Source of the DNA: Saliniplasma sp051745305
GTDB taxonomy: Archaea > Thermoplasmatota > Thermoplasmata > Halarchaeoplasmatales > Halarchaeoplasmataceae
DNA length: 14,886 nt
Reading direction: 5' to 3'
Assembly: GCA_051745305.1 (NCBI GenBank)
Contig: JBNJDY010000037.1
Location: forward strand, 1 to 14,886
Positions 6,062 through 13,355 of the stretch are shown in pieces (position 1 is the first letter of the stretch; each line of letters begins with the position of its first letter). The translations under genes were made by a program, and so were the position numbers. A model generated the notes under the pieces. The model searched no databases. It had not been told where the DNA came from and saw only the letters and a list, made by a program, of their open reading frames with translations.

Positions 6062-7387
6062 AAATTCGTCAATAGGAAAAATGAACTCAATTACCTGAAA
6101 AACCGATACAGATCAGATCAGGCTGAACTTCTAGTCCTTTATGGAAGGAGAAGAGTGGGAAAGACGTTTCTTTTGACTGAAGGTTTTCAAAAAAAATCTT
6201 TATACCTCTTGGCTGAGGAGAGCGAAACGGTCCTTGAAGATTTTTCCAAGGTCATGGCGGAAGAATTTCAGGACGAAGTTCTCAAGGATAACCCACTGAG
6301 TTCATGGAAAGCTTTCTTCACATATCTTAATGAAAAGGCAAAGAAGAAGAAACTACTGGTGATAATAGATGAGGTTCAATACATAGCCAAAAACTACAAG
6401 CCATTCATGAGTATTCTACAAAAAAAGTGGGATACTGATCTAAAAAACACAGATATAAAACTGATCTTGTGCGGTTCTCTCATGTCTTTCATGGAAGGAA
6501 TATTGAGCGGCAAGTCGCCGATATACGGTAGAAGGACTGGTGCATGGAAACTCGAACCCATGGACTTCTCTGCTCTCATAAATTTCCATCCGATAGAGAT
6601 AGAGGAGGCCTTCAAAGTCTATTCCGTGTTCGGTGGAGTTCCACAGTACTGGAGGGATTACCGACCTGACGATGATTTCTGGGATAATCTGAACAGGATG
6701 CTCTTCTCGAAAGGGGGCAGATACTACGATGAGCCAAAATATCTGCTTAAGGAGGAGATAAGGGAGGTTTCTAGATACTTCTCGATCCTTAAGGCTATCA
6801 CCGATGGAGCCACGACGTTCGGAAACATCTCGACGAAATCCAAAGTAGATCCGAACTCTTTGGGTAAATATCTACACGTTCTGGAGGACATGGGGTATAT
6901 AAAAAAGGAAGAACCCGTCCTGGGAAAAAAAGGGATATACGTTATAGACGATAATCTGTTTCATTTTTGGTTCGAATTCATTTACCCTTCAAAACACCTC
7001 ATCGAGAAGGGAGAAAATATAACTAACAGGATCAAGAAAGACTTCAACCGGTATCTTGGTAAAAAATACGAAGTTGTAGCGAAAGAATTTTTAGGGGAGT
7101 TGAACAGGAAGGGGCGACTTCCTTTCGAGTTCTCAAAGATCGGTAGATGGTGGCATAAAGGGGAAGAGATAGACCTCGTGGCCTTGAAAGACGATAAAGG
7201 TATGTTCTTCGAGGTGAAATGGAGCGATCTGACGAGGAAGGAAGTCACCCAGATAACCGAAGACCTAAGACAGAAAGCATCTAGATTCGACCTGGAAGAA
7301 AAGTACTTCGGGCTGGTAACTAAAAAAGCCCCGAAAAAGGATCTAGTGTTCACTTTAGAAGATATATCGGAGCTTACTCTAGAGTAA
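6053..7387 (+). CDS. Archaeal ATPase with DUF234 C-terminus (ATPase 2)
   Basis: This 444-residue paralogue of the gene at 41 has Walker A GRRRVGKT (31-38), Walker B LLVIIDE (101-107), sensor-like LCGSL, and SPIYGRRTGAW. A winged-helix segment (TTFGNISTKSKVDPNSLGKY) and the DUF234 domain follow, with GRWWHKGEEIDLVAL and FFEVKW, the PD-(D/E)XK-like core. It appears intact. Its start codon lies inside the left copy of a 31-bp double palindrome and its last four codons and stop lie inside the right copy, so the gene is framed almost exactly by the repeat. Upstream promoter spacing fits a leaderless transcript. The role of the family is not established; the framing suggests a mobile or tandemly duplicated unit. 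Confidence 0.9.
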   Translation: MSKKFVNRKNELNYLKNRYRSDQAELLVLYGRRRVGKTFLLTEGFQKKSLYLLAEESETVLEDFSKVMAEEFQDEVLKDNPLSSWKAFFTYLNEKAKKKKLLVIIDEVQYIAKNYKPFMSILQKKWDTDLKNTDIKLILCGSLMSFMEGILSGKSPIYGRRTGAWKLEPMDFSALINFHPIEIEEAFKVYSVFGGVPQYWRDYRPDDDFWDNLNRMLFSKGGRYYDEPKYLLKEEIREVSRYFSILKAITDGATTFGNISTKSKVDPNSLGKYLHVLEDMGYIKKEEPVLGKKGIYVIDDNLFHFWFEFIYPSKHLIEKGENITNRIKKDFNRYLGKKYEVVAKEFLGELNRKGRLPFEFSKIGRWWHKGEEIDLVALKDDKGMFFEVKWSDLTRKEVTQITEDLRQKASRFDLEEKYFGLVTKKAPKKDLVFTLEDISELTLE

Positions 7388-7403
7388 CTTACTCATGAGT
7401 AAG
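7373..7403. repeat. Right 31-bp double-palindrome repeat of ATPase 2
   Basis: All 31 bases are identical to 6031-6061, and identity stops on both sides at exactly those limits. The first 15 bases encode L-T-L-E-stop of ATPase 2; the last 16 form the palindrome CTTACTCATGAGTAAG. A joined copy would read stop, 8 nt including part of the second palindrome, then ATG AGT AAG, which is how two head-to-tail copies of this gene would abut. Confidence 0.9.
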
Positions 7404-7617
7404 TATAGGTCCAGTCACAGATTTCTCTTTCGATTGTTCTCTCATTCAAGTCTACGATTACCCTCTTCAACTCATATAGATTCACGTTGATACAACATCT
7501 GACACAATTTCATACATTACAAATATCACTGCCATCATATTGACAAACTTTACCAACAATAGTCTGAACAAATCAACTACCCTATATGAGGTTTTAAACC
7601 CATCTAAACTCGTTCTG

Positions 7618-8919
7618 TCAACTCTTTCTTAGAAGCCATGTCCAAAGAGGTACGAAACGTATCTTCTTTCCGGAGATCTCTTCCTCAGAGTGATGATTTT
7701 CAGTAGTTATCACACCCTCATCCAATCCAAACTCTTCTAACCCTTCTATCAGACCATCTACCTCTCTCTGTCTTGTTTTTTCGTCACCAACATCCCATGA
7801 GCTCTGTATCAAAAGTTCGACCTCGTTCTTCTCTCTCACCACGAAATCCACTTCGTGTTTTCCCTTCCAATAATAAACATCCTTACCTCTCCTTTTTAGA
7901 TCTAAGAAAACCAGATTCTCAGCTATCCTTCCTGCATCCTTAGAGAATTTAAAACCGGATACATTCCTGATACCCGGGTCGATACAGTACACTTTTTTAG
8001 GACTCTTAACCTGTTTTTTTACAGAGAAAGAAAATTTATTTACCGTAAAGAAAAGATATGCTTTTTCGAAAAGATCAAGATATCTTTTAACACTGGTCGG
8101 ACTCAAATCCAGCGATTTAGATATCGAATTATAAGTGATCTGGTCCGATATGTTAGTGGCTAGATAATATGCAAGCTCTTCGATCTCATCAGGATTGCGA
8201 ACCCTAGGGACCACATCTCTGTAAATCATCGTTTCATAGTATCGTTCGAGAATAGTATCTTTTAACTCCTCATCTAAGAAAACAGTTTCTGGGAAGCTGC
8301 CATTTTCAAGTAGATCCATAAGATGGTGTCTCAAGGCACCTCTCTTTGGATAGTAACTCTGATAGATATCTTCAACATCATCTAAAACCATACCCTTTGC
8401 TTTCAAAAATTCTTGAAAGTCGAAAGGGAAAACTATGAAATGGACATCCCTGCCCGAAAGTAATCTGGAAAGTTCGGATGTCAGGAGTGACGCATTGGAA
8501 CCGGTCAAAAAAAACTTCACATCTTCTTGAGAATCATAAACTGATTTTACCCATTTTTCCCATTCATCTATACTCTGTATCTCATCTAGGAACAGGTATT
8601 TTCTACCATCTGGATTCTTCAATTTTAGAAAATCTTCATACACATCGGCTAGTCCATCTTTTCCTTCGTTTAAAGGAGTATATGATGGAGCATCTAAATT
8701 GGCATACATTATATTCCTAGGTTCTATGGATTCGAGTAAAGTGTCCATCATCTGATATAACAGATACGTCTTTCCAGCTCTTCTAGGTCCGGTGATGATC
8801 TGGATGTATTTCGTACTTAAAAACTTTTCAACATCTGATTTTATCTTCCTTTCTATACCGTACGGATATTCTTCACCAGCCCAATGGATGTTTTGCTTGA
8901 GTAGCACATCTTCGAACAT
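7618..8919 (-). CDS. AAA+ ATPase with DUF4143 C-terminus (second copy)
   Basis: An AAA_14/DUF4143 ATPase, 433 residues from the start chosen here. Numbered from the longest frame (ATG at 8937), Walker A is GPRRAGKT (50-57), followed by Walker B KYLFLDEI, sensor FLTGSNASLL and the arginine segment SGRDVHFIVFPFDFQEF. The winged-helix-like region is ITYNSISKSLDLSPTSVKRY. The C-terminal domain has VYYWKGKHEVDFVV and then ELLIQSS where many relatives have an E-x-K, a variation known in this family. In-frame ATGs lie at 8937, 8931, 8928 and 8919. I prefer 8919 (MFEDVLLKQ) because a TATA box (CATATAAA on the minus strand, 8945-8952) puts transcription start near 8922. It is only distantly similar to the gene at 4289-5608, so it is not a recent duplicate. 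Confidence 0.88.
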   Translation of the reverse strand: MFEDVLLKQNIHWAGEEYPYGIERKIKSDVEKFLSTKYIQIITGPRRAGKTYLLYQMMDTLLESIEPRNIMYANLDAPSYTPLNEGKDGLADVYEDFLKLKNPDGRKYLFLDEIQSIDEWEKWVKSVYDSQEDVKFFLTGSNASLLTSELSRLLSGRDVHFIVFPFDFQEFLKAKGMVLDDVEDIYQSYYPKRGALRHHLMDLLENGSFPETVFLDEELKDTILERYYETMIYRDVVPRVRNPDEIEELAYYLATNISDQITYNSISKSLDLSPTSVKRYLDLFEKAYLFFTVNKFSFSVKKQVKSPKKVYCIDPGIRNVSGFKFSKDAGRIAENLVFLDLKRRGKDVYYWKGKHEVDFVVREKNEVELLIQSSWDVGDEKTRQREVDGLIEGLEEFGLDEGVITTENHHSEEEISGKKIRFVPLWTWLLRKS

Positions 8920-8952
8920 GATGGACATCATGAGCATAGTCTCTTTTATATG
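8917..8952 (-). promoter_or_regulatory. TATA box and start-codon dyad of the second DUF4143 ATPase
   Basis: CATATAAA (minus strand, 8945-8952) is followed by a 16-bp dyad CATGATG-ga-CATCATG (8917-8932) that overlaps the predicted transcription start and the ATG cluster. It has the same 7-2-7 geometry as the dyads at the DUF234 genes and at the MntA-like gene. Related CATCATGATG occurs at 9021-9030. Between 8953 and 9180 I see no gene. Confidence 0.5.
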
Positions 8953-9180
8953 TTTCCATCACGATGGCGATAAAACACTAATATCATCCATTGTGTTGGT
9001 AATAAAAACAAAATTATACACATCATGATGAACTTTTTAAAAATAAGCTCGACTATACAGCAGAGGCCATAGGGTACTCCAATGCTTGTGAAGGGAATTT
9101 TTGTCCGTAATCATCGGATCACAATATTCAAAGAAGGGGGTCGAAGGATCGGTCTTTCCCTACGACCTGTGGTTAAAACA

Positions 9181-9810
9181 TCAAAGGACAGTCTCACCCA
9201 CGGCTGCGAAGATGCTGATCTTAGCGTCCTGGCAGCCGCAGCTTGAACTTGAGCAGCATTCGGTCCCCACACAATCTACGAGAACGTTTTTGAGACCGGC
9301 TGAAAGGAGCCATTTCTTAACATCATCTCTATCGAATCCCATCCATCTATCATTTTGTTCAGTCCTCAAAAATTCGTGCTCGTGCTCGTCAAGGTCCGTT
9401 ATGATTAGTTTGCCACCGGGTTTCAATATCCTCACCATCTCCTTTATCACACCCTCAGGTTCCTCGATATGATGAAGGAACATGTTCGCAAAAACGTAAT
9501 CTACTTCACCATCCAATAATGGTAAACTTTCCGCATCTCCGATTCGATAATCGATGTCGTGGGATCTACTGAATTTTCTTTTCATCTCCGCCAACATCTC
9601 CTCGGACTGATCCACGGCTATCACCCTGACTCCCCTGTCCACGAGCCCCTCGGTTATGAACCCCGTTCCAGCACCTATATCGGCAGCGAGTCTACCCTTT
9701 TCCACCTGGGCCATCTCATATGCTCTTTCCCTGACCTCCTCAGAAAAAAATCCCTGTCTCATCTGGTCCCATTCCCCAGCGATCCTCCCAAAATATTCCT
9801 TACTGCTCAT
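9181..9810 (-). CDS. Class I SAM-dependent methyltransferase with C-terminal cysteine cluster
   Basis: The order of motifs is that of a Rossmann methyltransferase: AADIGAGTGFITEGL (motif I, SAM binding), VIAVDQSEEML (acidic residue for the SAM ribose), GDAESLPLLDGEVDYVFANM, HHIEEPEGVIKEM and LKPGGKLIITDLD. The last 35 residues contain DCVGTECCSSSSCGCQD, five cysteines in a short span that may bind a metal or metalloid. Relatives with such a tail occur in anaerobes and are sometimes linked to metal or arsenic handling, but the substrate is not shown here. The start is the ATG at 9810 (MSSKEYFG), supported by GGAAGGTG 6 nt upstream; a GTG three codons earlier is in the same frame but lies within that ribosome-binding site. 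A TATA-like CTTAAAATACTTA lies about 40 nt upstream. Confidence 0.85.
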   Translation of the reverse strand: MSSKEYFGRIAGEWDQMRQGFFSEEVRERAYEMAQVEKGRLAADIGAGTGFITEGLVDRGVRVIAVDQSEEMLAEMKRKFSRSHDIDYRIGDAESLPLLDGEVDYVFANMFLHHIEEPEGVIKEMVRILKPGGKLIITDLDEHEHEFLRTEQNDRWMGFDRDDVKKWLLSAGLKNVLVDCVGTECCSSSSCGCQDAKISIFAAVGETVL

Positions 9811-9880
9811 GATATTCACCTTCCAAAATGTACATCACTGAATAAGTATTTTAAGTTTTTTTAATAGAAACTTTCAATGG

Positions 9881-9918
9881 AATATCGGAACCCCGATATT
9901 AGATATTCTAACATATCT
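9881..9918. promoter_or_regulatory. Two adjacent perfect inverted repeats
   Basis: AATATCGG-aacc-CCGATATT (9881-9900) is a perfect 8-bp stem with a 4-nt loop. AGATAT-tctaac-ATATCT (9901-9918) follows directly with a 6-bp stem. They lie upstream of the methyltransferase promoter and just past the end of the ICMT-like fragment. No T-tract follows on the minus strand, so an operator is as likely as a terminator. Confidence 0.5.
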
Positions 9919-9935
9919 ATCCATATATTACTATA

Positions 9936-10157
9936 TCAGAAGAAAACCCAACGGATGATCTCCACATAGATCACATGTAAAACAAATGATAAAACGAATA
10001 TCATGAACACGTCTAAGATGGGTTGTGGTATCTTCTTATGGTGAGGGATCGGGAATAAGAAGGGAACTTTTTCTTTGTACTCGTTGTATCCCTCTAGATG
10101 TTCTTTCAATAGATACCACTCCTCAAAATATGCGAGTACTACACCTGCAGAACGCAA
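9936..10157 (-). pseudogene. C-terminal fragment of an ICMT-like membrane methyltransferase
   Basis: The frame reads AGVVLAYFEEWYLLKEHLEG, then YNEYKEKVPFLFPIP, which matches the end of isoprenylcysteine/phospholipid methyltransferase-type membrane enzymes: an acidic E-E followed by the G-x-x-Y-x-x-Y-x-x-x-V-P-x-x-x-P pattern that helps bind SAM. A further hydrophobic helix (FMIFVLSFVLHVIYVEIIRW) ends the frame. The N-terminal membrane helices are missing and an in-frame stop lies just upstream, so it is a remnant. The only start is a TTG. The stretch 10158-10307 holds nothing I can support. Confidence 0.45.
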
Positions 10158-10307
10158 CTCTTGATCGGTCTACATCAGAAGTTTCGATATCCGACACCCC
10201 TGCAGTTTCTTTGCTCTAGAGGAGAATAAGTGAAATATTAATGATCGAACATCTCATCGTCCTTTTAGACTACAACCGTGGTTCAAAGTTATTTTAATTA
10301 GTCGATT

Positions 10308-11111
10308 TTATTCAATTTTACAGACCAACTCATTATCTATAATCCGGATCTCACCTTCTTTTTCCATCTTTTGTAAGACACTTCTAATCCATTCTTTATC
10401 TTCACTGATCTCTGCAACAAGTTCCTTTACCTTTAGATTACCCGAATCTAGAAGTGTAAAAATCCTATATTTCAAAACTTCCTCAGAAGCCAGTTCTTCG
10501 AATTCAGAATAATAAGGCACTTCAAAACCATATCTTTCAACAAATTCATTCAAACCCACGAAAAAATATGAAAGCCAGGCCTTTCTAGTGGAATTGTCAC
10601 TCTGCTTTATGATCTCATCCTTTATCACATCAAAATTCAACCCATGAGTATATAGTTCTCTCATATCTTCCCTATCCCTAATTCGAGAAGTTATGCTTTT
10701 TAAAATGAATATATCTTCAGCTGACATCACGTGCACATTCAAATTTCCAGAACTAAAAACCAATTTAGCTCTAGACATCATCCCTTTAGAAAGTAGCAAT
10801 CCGTTTGCTATCTTTTTTAAAAATAAATCGAACCTAAATCCGTCATCATTTTGTAGAACTAACCTAGTTTTCATCTTATCATAAGCACCTCTAGCCTCCA
10901 CTTGAAAATATCCCGAATCAATCAAAATTTTCTTTAACATTCTAATCTCTTGAGAATTCTTGAGCACACCATCCACATCTTTAGTGGCAGCCTTCAATCC
11001 TCTAATACTCATGGCACCGCCTCCTAGCATGTAGAAATCAATAGGGTGTGAGACGTTACCTATCCTTGTCAACTCGTGTTCAATATAATCCCTATCAAAA
11101 TCCTGTCTCAT
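10308..11111 (-). CDS. Nucleotidyltransferase with C-terminal winged helix, AbiEii-like partner
   Basis: This 267-residue protein has the nucleotidyltransferase core FYMLGGGAMSIRGLKAATKD followed by VD, so the GG and D-V-D elements typical of AbiEii/DUF6036-like enzymes are present. FRFDLFL and MSAEDIFILKSITSRIRDRE are the further core strand and helix. The last 50 residues (LLDSGNLKVKELVAEISEDK, then RSVLQKMEKEGEIRI) look like an added winged helix. Its ATG overlaps the stop of the HTH gene by 4 nt (ATGA, 11108-11111), so the two are translationally coupled. With that HTH protein it resembles AbiE-type toxin-antitoxin pairs: regulator first, NTase toxin second. A decayed copy of the junction lies at 12662-12890. 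Confidence 0.75.
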   Translation of the reverse strand: MRQDFDRDYIEHELTRIGNVSHPIDFYMLGGGAMSIRGLKAATKDVDGVLKNSQEIRMLKKILIDSGYFQVEARGAYDKMKTRLVLQNDDGFRFDLFLKKIANGLLLSKGMMSRAKLVFSSGNLNVHVMSAEDIFILKSITSRIRDREDMRELYTHGLNFDVIKDEIIKQSDNSTRKAWLSYFFVGLNEFVERYGFEVPYYSEFEELASEEVLKYRIFTLLDSGNLKVKELVAEISEDKEWIRSVLQKMEKEGEIRIIDNELVCKIE

Positions 11112-12019
11112 CTTATCACATCATAATCTTCAGCGATCTCAAAGTATTCCTCCCAGGTGGGTAAGAACTCCTTTGTCCGTTTCCCGGAATCCAAAAACTC
11201 CTTCAAAGCCTGAAAATGGTCTGTTAGCCCATATATCTCGACCAACTCCATCATCTCTTCTGGCGTCTCTTTTTGATACAGCAAGCAAGCATACGTATTG
11301 TATGTAACGCTGTTCTTATCTACCAATATAGTATGTAGAATGACCTCTCTCACATCTAGCTCTCTGTGTGTCACGAAGTAGTAATTCTTGTCTGTAATTA
11401 TCGGGAGACCATATTCAAAGAACCTGCTTACAGCGGTTCTCTTTACTTCCTCAACATCGATATCCTTGGAGGTTTTAAAGAGAAATTCGAGACCCATCTG
11501 CCATAAGATATTGCTGTCTTCTGCCCATCCTTTTGTTTTCATTTCGTTGATATAAACACAATAACTTTTTCCGAAATCAGAAACTGCTCTTAGATCACCA
11601 TTCAAGACGTATTTACTCCCGTCTCTTTTTACGATACCCACGTTCAAAAATTTCTTTAACCGACTTCTTATGTATTGTCTAGACAGACCGGTTAAAAAAA
11701 CTATATCTTTGATCTTCTTGGGTTGAAATAAAACTCCAACGATTTTCAAGCCAGAATGTGAAAACAATTCTTCGAAATTCCAACCCGGATACTCATTAAT
11801 GATCGTCTGTAAGATCGATGAATGCGAGGTATCCGCTCTTTTCACATACACCTTCTTGCCTTCTCTTTCTTTGACGAACAAACCATTTCCCTTTTCAATA
11901 GATCTAGAAATGTACTTAGAAACGGTTGAGATATCTAGTCCAGATCTTTCAGATATTTCAGACAAAGAGCTTTTATTTTTCAAATTTTTGAATATCCTAA
12001 GTTCGGTGGTGGATATCAT
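11108..12019 (-). CDS. Multi-winged-helix regulator, probable antitoxin of the AbiE-like pair
   Basis: The N-terminus carries a winged helix (ELRIFKNLKNKSSLSEISER, SGLDISTVSKYI, wing near EGKKVYVKR). A second one follows at roughly 90-150 (FQPKKIKDIVFLTGLSRQYI, RSRLKKFLNVGIV, YVLNGDL). The remainder is an alpha/beta domain ending in TWEEYFEIAEDYDVIR. Such a two-HTH protein directly before an NTase fits the antitoxin and autorepressor of an AbiE-like system. The ATG at 12019 (MISTTELRIF) is preferred to a TTG six codons earlier because a perfect TATA palindrome is centred 26 nt upstream, giving a leaderless transcript. The gene is intact; fragments of its 3' end are duplicated at 12662-12890. 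Confidence 0.7.
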   Translation of the reverse strand: MISTTELRIFKNLKNKSSLSEISERSGLDISTVSKYISRSIEKGNGLFVKEREGKKVYVKRADTSHSSILQTIINEYPGWNFEELFSHSGLKIVGVLFQPKKIKDIVFLTGLSRQYIRSRLKKFLNVGIVKRDGSKYVLNGDLRAVSDFGKSYCVYINEMKTKGWAEDSNILWQMGLEFLFKTSKDIDVEEVKRTAVSRFFEYGLPIITDKNYYFVTHRELDVREVILHTILVDKNSVTYNTYACLLYQKETPEEMMELVEIYGLTDHFQALKEFLDSGKRTKEFLPTWEEYFEIAEDYDVIR

Positions 12020-12039
12020 ATGTAAAGTAATAATCAATT

Positions 12040-12051
12040 GTTATATATAAC
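12040..12051 (-). promoter_or_regulatory. TATA promoter of the AbiE-like operon
   Basis: GTTATATATAAC is a perfect 12-bp palindrome centred 26 nt upstream of the ATG at 12019, the classical archaeal TATA distance for a transcript beginning at the start codon. Confidence 0.65.
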
Positions 12052-12082
12052 ATTTTGCTAATTGTTTACTAATTCTTAATAT

Positions 12083-12150
12083 TTCGTATATTCACCGTTG
12101 TATATTATCAAGATGATCACTGTCAAATTATACTCTACATCACCGATCCC
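12083..12150 (+). repeat. 3'-end scar of a HepT-like HEPN gene
   Basis: CGTTGTATATTATCAAGATG plus AT (12096-12117) is identical to the end of the HEPN gene at 13348-13752 and in the same frame spells VVYYQDD. Weaker similarity extends to about 12150, matching the flank after the HEPN stop. No more of the gene is present. The scar lies upstream of the MntA/HepT operon in the same orientation; 12020-12192 holds no other gene. Confidence 0.6.
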
Positions 12151-12192
12151 TACCAAAAACCATTTACCCAAATTCACCTATACTCCCTTACC

Positions 12193-12681
12193 ATGAACGA
12201 GAAGAGGATCATAAGGAGGATCTCGTTCGAAAAGTCTAGTCTATGGCAAGGAATAGCTTTTATAGCAACTGGTATCGGTGCGGTCATAGCTTTTTCTAAC
12301 CTCGCCCGTGGTGAAGCACACGTATTTTACAGTATCCCTATATCTGTGTTAGTAATGGCCTTAGCGATCATATCATCCGCTGGTACATACCTAATTTCCA
12401 AGTTCCGTGAGATAATCATATATGAGGATGGTTTTCATTACAATTACACTCCTTTCCATAAATACGATATCGAATTTTCCGAGATATATGATATAAATGT
12501 AGTCAACAAAGGTCTCAAAAAATACAGACTAGAAATCGAGATGATCAACGTAGAAGACCAAACCATCAAGTTCGGTCATGTCGACGAAGTAAAGTTCCGT
12601 GAAATAAAGGATGCTATCATCAATGCCTGGAAAATTAGAAAAGGATATCTACCAAGAACTCCACCGCCTCCTAGCATGTAG
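12193..12681 (+). CDS. Two-TM membrane protein with a cytoplasmic beta-rich domain; altered C-terminus
   Basis: Two membrane segments are clear: LWQGIAFIATGIGAVIAFSN (about 17-36) and SIPISVLVMALAIISSAGTY (about 47-66). The following 80 residues (FREIIIYEDGFHYNYTPFHK, then IEFSEIYDINVVN, IKFGHVDEVKFREI) alternate short strands and end in a helix, like small membrane proteins with a PH-like (DUF304/bPH) domain. That assignment is tentative. The last residues RTPPPPSM and the stop come from antisense reading of the duplicated NTase segment that begins at 12662, so the natural end has been replaced. The ATG at 12193 begins a basic N-terminus (MNEKRIIRR). I see no good TATA box at the expected place. 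Confidence 0.65.
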   Translation: MNEKRIIRRISFEKSSLWQGIAFIATGIGAVIAFSNLARGEAHVFYSIPISVLVMALAIISSAGTYLISKFREIIIYEDGFHYNYTPFHKYDIEFSEIYDINVVNKGLKKYRLEIEMINVEDQTIKFGHVDEVKFREIKDAIINAWKIRKGYLPRTPPPPSM

Positions 12682-12890
12682 AAATCAATAGGGTGTGAGA
12701 CGTTACCTATCTTTGTCAACTCGTGTTCTATATAATCCCTATCAAAATCCTGTCTCATCTTATCACATCATAATCTTCAGCGATCTCAAAGTATTATTCC
12801 TAGGTGGTTAAGAATTCCCTTGTCCTTCCTCCAAAATCCAAAAACTCCTTCAAAGCCTAAAAATGGTCTGTTAGCCCATATATCTCGACC
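12662..12890 (-). pseudogene. Decayed duplicate of the NTase/HTH gene junction
   Basis: These 229 bp align with 11015-11243. On the minus strand they carry the first codons of a second NTase (MRQDFDRDYIEHELTKIGN, ending at the GGG of the core motif) and the last 40 or so codons of a second HTH regulator, including EIAEDYDVIR. The HTH part has acquired in-frame stops and small indels. Neither gene is complete. Both ends are abrupt: at 12662 it runs into the membrane protein, at 12890 into unrelated sequence before the MntA-like gene. Confidence 0.85.
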
Positions 12891-12907
12891 CATCAACTCA
12901 CCGAATG

Positions 12908-12944
12908 TTTTAATAATGGCGGATTAAATATCATCATGATGATA
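12908..12944 (+). promoter_or_regulatory. Promoter and start-codon palindrome of the MntA-like gene
   Basis: A TATA-like TTTTAATAATG (about 12908-12918) lies 24 nt before the ATG at 12936. TATCATCATGATGATA (12929-12944) is a perfect 16-bp palindrome whose centre is the A|T of that ATG, the same placement as at both DUF234 genes. MNT/HEPN operons are often autoregulated, so an operator is plausible. Confidence 0.55.
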
Positions 12945-13355
12945 AAGGGAGATCTGGTAGATAAGATCGAACCAGTGATTCAGAATGTATGTAGAGATTA
13001 TGATATAATCGTCGCTTATCTTCACGGGTCCTTCGCCGAAGAAGAACAGCATCCAGATAGCGATATAGATATAGCTGTTTATTTCAAAGATTATTCTATA
13101 CAAAAATTACTCGAAGTGAGCAGAAGGATACAACAGGGATTAGACGTAGCTAGGCAGATAGATGTTACCGCCCTGAACAACGCTGATTCACGATTCCAAT
13201 TCAGGGTCATCCAGAAAGGACAAGTCCTTTATCAGAGCGATCCTAAAAAAAGGGCCGATATTGAAGTTGATATAGACAGGAGATATCATGATATAAAGGC
13301 TCATCTAGAGGAACATTGGACAGAAAGAAAGAAGAAGGTGATCGAAGATGGATGA
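12936..13355 (+). CDS. mntA: MntA-like minimal nucleotidyltransferase antitoxin
   Basis: This 139-residue protein has the full minimal nucleotidyltransferase motif AYLHGSFAEEEQHPDSDIDI with G31-S32 and metal-binding D43 and D45, and a third acidic residue in RQIDVTAL. MntA proteins neutralise HepT-type HEPN ribonucleases by adding AMP units to a tyrosine next to the active site. The HEPN partner follows with an 8-nt overlap. The C-terminal 40 residues are charged and helical (DIEVDIDRRYHDIKAHLEEH). The ATG at 12936 is at the centre of a 16-bp palindrome; a second ATG follows directly at 12939. The gene looks intact. Symbol by family resemblance. Confidence 0.88.
   Translation: MMIKGDLVDKIEPVIQNVCRDYDIIVAYLHGSFAEEEQHPDSDIDIAVYFKDYSIQKLLEVSRRIQQGLDVARQIDVTALNNADSRFQFRVIQKGQVLYQSDPKKRADIEVDIDRRYHDIKAHLEEHWTERKKKVIEDG

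Noticed and set aside
7393..7480. Minus-strand frame reading NLYELKRVIVDLNERTIERE and ending inside the 31-bp repeat
   Set aside because: About 30 codons, no start codon with a ribosome-binding site, no recognisable family; it ends in the palindrome by chance of frame.
9044..9180. Plus-strand stretches such as LDYTAEAIGYSNACEGNF and KKGVEGSVFPYDLW that look protein-like
   Set aside because: They lie in different frames, are short and match no family I can name; the longer frame continues antisense through the methyltransferase.
10110..10220. Minus-strand frame with DRSRVAFCRC, resembling the start of a CDGSH iron-sulfur motif
   Set aside because: The defining PFCDGSH part is absent and the frame overlaps the better-supported ICMT-like fragment.
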